Source of the DNA: Bacillota bacterium
GTDB lineage: Bacteria; Bacillota; Clostridia; Saccharofermentanales; DTU023
Length of the DNA: 64,000 nt
Reading direction: 5' to 3'
Assembly (NCBI GenBank): GCA_029570375.1
Contig: JAKPXB010000021.1
Span: 1 to 64,000 of the forward strand
Shown: in pieces, positions 62,672 to 64,000 of the stretch
Layout of the letters: every line of letters starts with the position of its first letter
Numbering within the stretch: position 1 is the stretch's first letter
Translations under genes and position numbers: made by a program
The notes under the pieces: generated by a model
Databases searched by the model: none
What the model was told of the DNA's origin: nothing
The model's input: only the letters and a program-made list of their open reading frames with translations

Positions 62672-64000
62672 TCAGAGTTCAATCGTTTGGAACAGCCGTC
62701 TGGCGGTATTTCTCACCAGATATGACATCAAAGCGGCGCTTATGACATAAAAGGCGAGGACAATGAATCCTGTGACGACAGGATCCCTTCCGGTCAGCGA
62801 CCGCGCCAGAAAGGCAATCGCCACAGAAAGGCCGATGTAGACGAGGTTTCCAAGCGAGGAGACGAGTGATGCGCGCGTGTTCTTCACGGCTTCCATCTCA
62901 TGGCTCCAGTGAAGAGCGGGGGCCTTCATGTCAGTCCAGAACCCGAGCAGCTGAATAAAATAGGTGTTGACGGTGACGATGAAAAAAATGATCAGGGCGA
63001 GATAGAACGGCATGCGCAGGAGAATGGCGGCGCTCGTCGTCAACGCGATCCAGATAAAGACTGTCAGGCTCATTCCCGGCGTAAGCCAGGCGAGAACCTG
63101 CGTGCGGAGGGGAACCGGTATCAGTTTTGAATATTGAAAGGCCGCCCCCTGTCTTGAAATGGCGGACGCCGAGACCAAAGTCAATCCGCTCATAAATACC
63201 GCGAAGCTACCCACGGCCAGGACGAGAATCCAGAAGGAGTCCCACCATGCGCCCGCAGCAATCCAAAGGCGCAGAAAGGCGATCGGGTTAAAACGGATTC
63301 CCGAGGGTCCGTTTATTCGCGAAAAACTGACGGAGAACGACACGATCATGACCAGTGGCATGAACAGTGCCGAGAAAACAGTCTGGACAAAAAACGCCGG
63401 TGTTCTCAGGAGAAGCTTCCACTCTTTGCTGACAAGCGCGCGGTAAGCGCTTCTCGGTGCGAGTTGTTTCACTGTCTCTGATGCCGTCAGCGGTTTGGCT
63501 CTTTTACTTCCGCTGAGATCCAGAACGCCGCGTATATATATTCTGTCAGCGACAAAGAGCAGAATTGCGACAGCCAGTCCATTGATTCCCAGTGAGATGA
63601 GACCGTAAACTACCGTATTCCATGTGTCTGCCCTGATCAGCATCGCCGCACTGAACGCCGAGGCAGGGAAAAACCGGACCAGTCTGTTCAGAAGAACGCC
63701 GGTCGCGGGATCGGCAAAAATACCGCCGCCCTCAGAGGATCCGGATGTCTGCAGATTGGCGGCGAGCGAAAAAGCTACGACCAGCAAAACGGTGACAATG
63801 GATGTAATCAGCTGGAATCTGTCCTTGTTGCGAGCTAATTTAGTATAGCGCATCATTATCAGGACGAACACTGCCGTGATCGCAAAAGGGGCGACGGTGA
63901 CAAAGAGCATAAACGGCACTGTCTGCGCGTAATAGCTCCACGGCCGGGAAGTGATGACGCCGTGCACGATAAGGGCAGGGTAACAGAAAATGGCGGTGAT
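62672..64000 (-). CDS. ABC-2-type exporter permease, partial at right edge
   Basis: The frame is open on the - strand to the window edge, giving 442 residues of the C-terminal part of a polytopic membrane protein with about ten to twelve hydrophobic segments. The segment 'ALVSKEWKLLLRTPAFFVQT' in mid-protein, a cytoplasmic stretch before a helix, is typical of ABC-2 exporter permeases. The N-terminus and the expected ATPase partner lie outside the window. No substrate can be inferred. It lies about 90 bases from the phosphofructokinase and may form another operon. Confidence 0.8.
   Translation of the reverse strand: MTAIFCYPALIVHGVITSRPWSYYAQTVPFMLFVTVAPFAITAVFVLIMMRYTKLARNKDRFQLITSIVTVLLVVAFSLAANLQTSGSSEGGGIFADPATGVLLNRLVRFFPASAFSAAMLIRADTWNTVVYGLISLGINGLAVAILLFVADRIYIRGVLDLSGSKRAKPLTASETVKQLAPRSAYRALVSKEWKLLLRTPAFFVQTVFSALFMPLVMIVSFSVSFSRINGPSGIRFNPIAFLRLWIAAGAWWDSFWILVLAVGSFAVFMSGLTLVSASAISRQGAAFQYSKLIPVPLRTQVLAWLTPGMSLTVFIWIALTTSAAILLRMPFYLALIIFFIVTVNTYFIQLLGFWTDMKAPALHWSHEMEAVKNTRASLVSSLGNLVYIGLSVAIAFLARSLTGRDPVVTGFIVLAFYVISAALMSYLVRNTARRLFQTIEL

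Noticed and set aside
1-64000. CRISPR arrays, tRNA or rRNA genes, insertion sequences, phage genes or an origin
   Set aside because: No repeat-spacer pattern, transposase, integrase, cloverleaf or DnaA-box cluster was recognised in the window.

Overview
The window looks like part of the chromosome of an anaerobic, fairly GC-rich Bacillota (Clostridia-like) bacterium. Evidence for this is the anaerobic (CbiD/F/G/H/J/K) corrinoid route, the paired GlgC/GlgD, MutS2, GreA-LysS and a PPi-type phosphofructokinase, strong Shine-Dalgarno sites, frequent TTG/GTG starts and many N-terminal lipoprotein signals. No rRNA, tRNA, CRISPR array, IS element or phage gene was seen. Taxonomy below the phylum is not resolved.

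Region 1 (1-7.9 kb, + strand, visibly AT-richer) is a nucleoside uptake and catabolism island. It holds the tail of a BMP/PnrA-type binding lipoprotein, a double-ATPase ABC subunit and two permeases, then an isochorismatase-like hydrolase, a PfkB sugar kinase, a uridine-phosphorylase-like enzyme and an orphan TrpA-like TIM barrel that keeps the TrpA catalytic acids.

Region 2 (8.0-19.2 kb, - strand) is an eleven-gene corrinoid operon: cbiD-F-G-H-J-ET-A-B-cobD-cbiP-cbiC. It is preceded by a short cobalamin-riboswitch-like leader. Divergent from it (19.45-25.2 kb, + strand) is a second cobalamin riboswitch with a terminator. It controls a lipoprotein cobaltochelatase (CbiK), a duplicated-domain lipoprotein and a BtuF/BtuC/BtuD-type importer. 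This arrangement suggests surface corrinoid, tetrapyrrole or cobalt handling coupled to uptake.

Region 3 (25.6-34.2 kb) holds a wall-anchored 5'-nucleotidase, a small lipoprotein and a second sugar/nucleoside-type ABC importer with a DUF3798-like binding lipoprotein. Region 4 (34.2-53.3 kb) is housekeeping: pyrG-guaB-greA-lysS, pepT on the opposite strand, a family-4 uracil-DNA glycosylase, uvrB, a phosphoglucomutase, dnaE, a CDP-alcohol phosphatidyltransferase and mutS2. Region 5 (53.3-62.6 kb) is a glycogen operon, glgB-glgC-glgD-glgA-GH13, convergent with a PPi-dependent phosphofructokinase. An ABC-2-type permease runs off the right edge.

The most unexpected signal is that all three class-I glutamine amidotransferases in the window lack the nucleophilic cysteine: PyrG, CbiA and CbiP each have Gly there. 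PyrG has also lost the His and Glu of its triad (His to Asn, Glu to Gln). Unrelated catalytic cysteines nearby are intact. This suggests a lineage that uses free ammonia in place of glutamine in several pathways.
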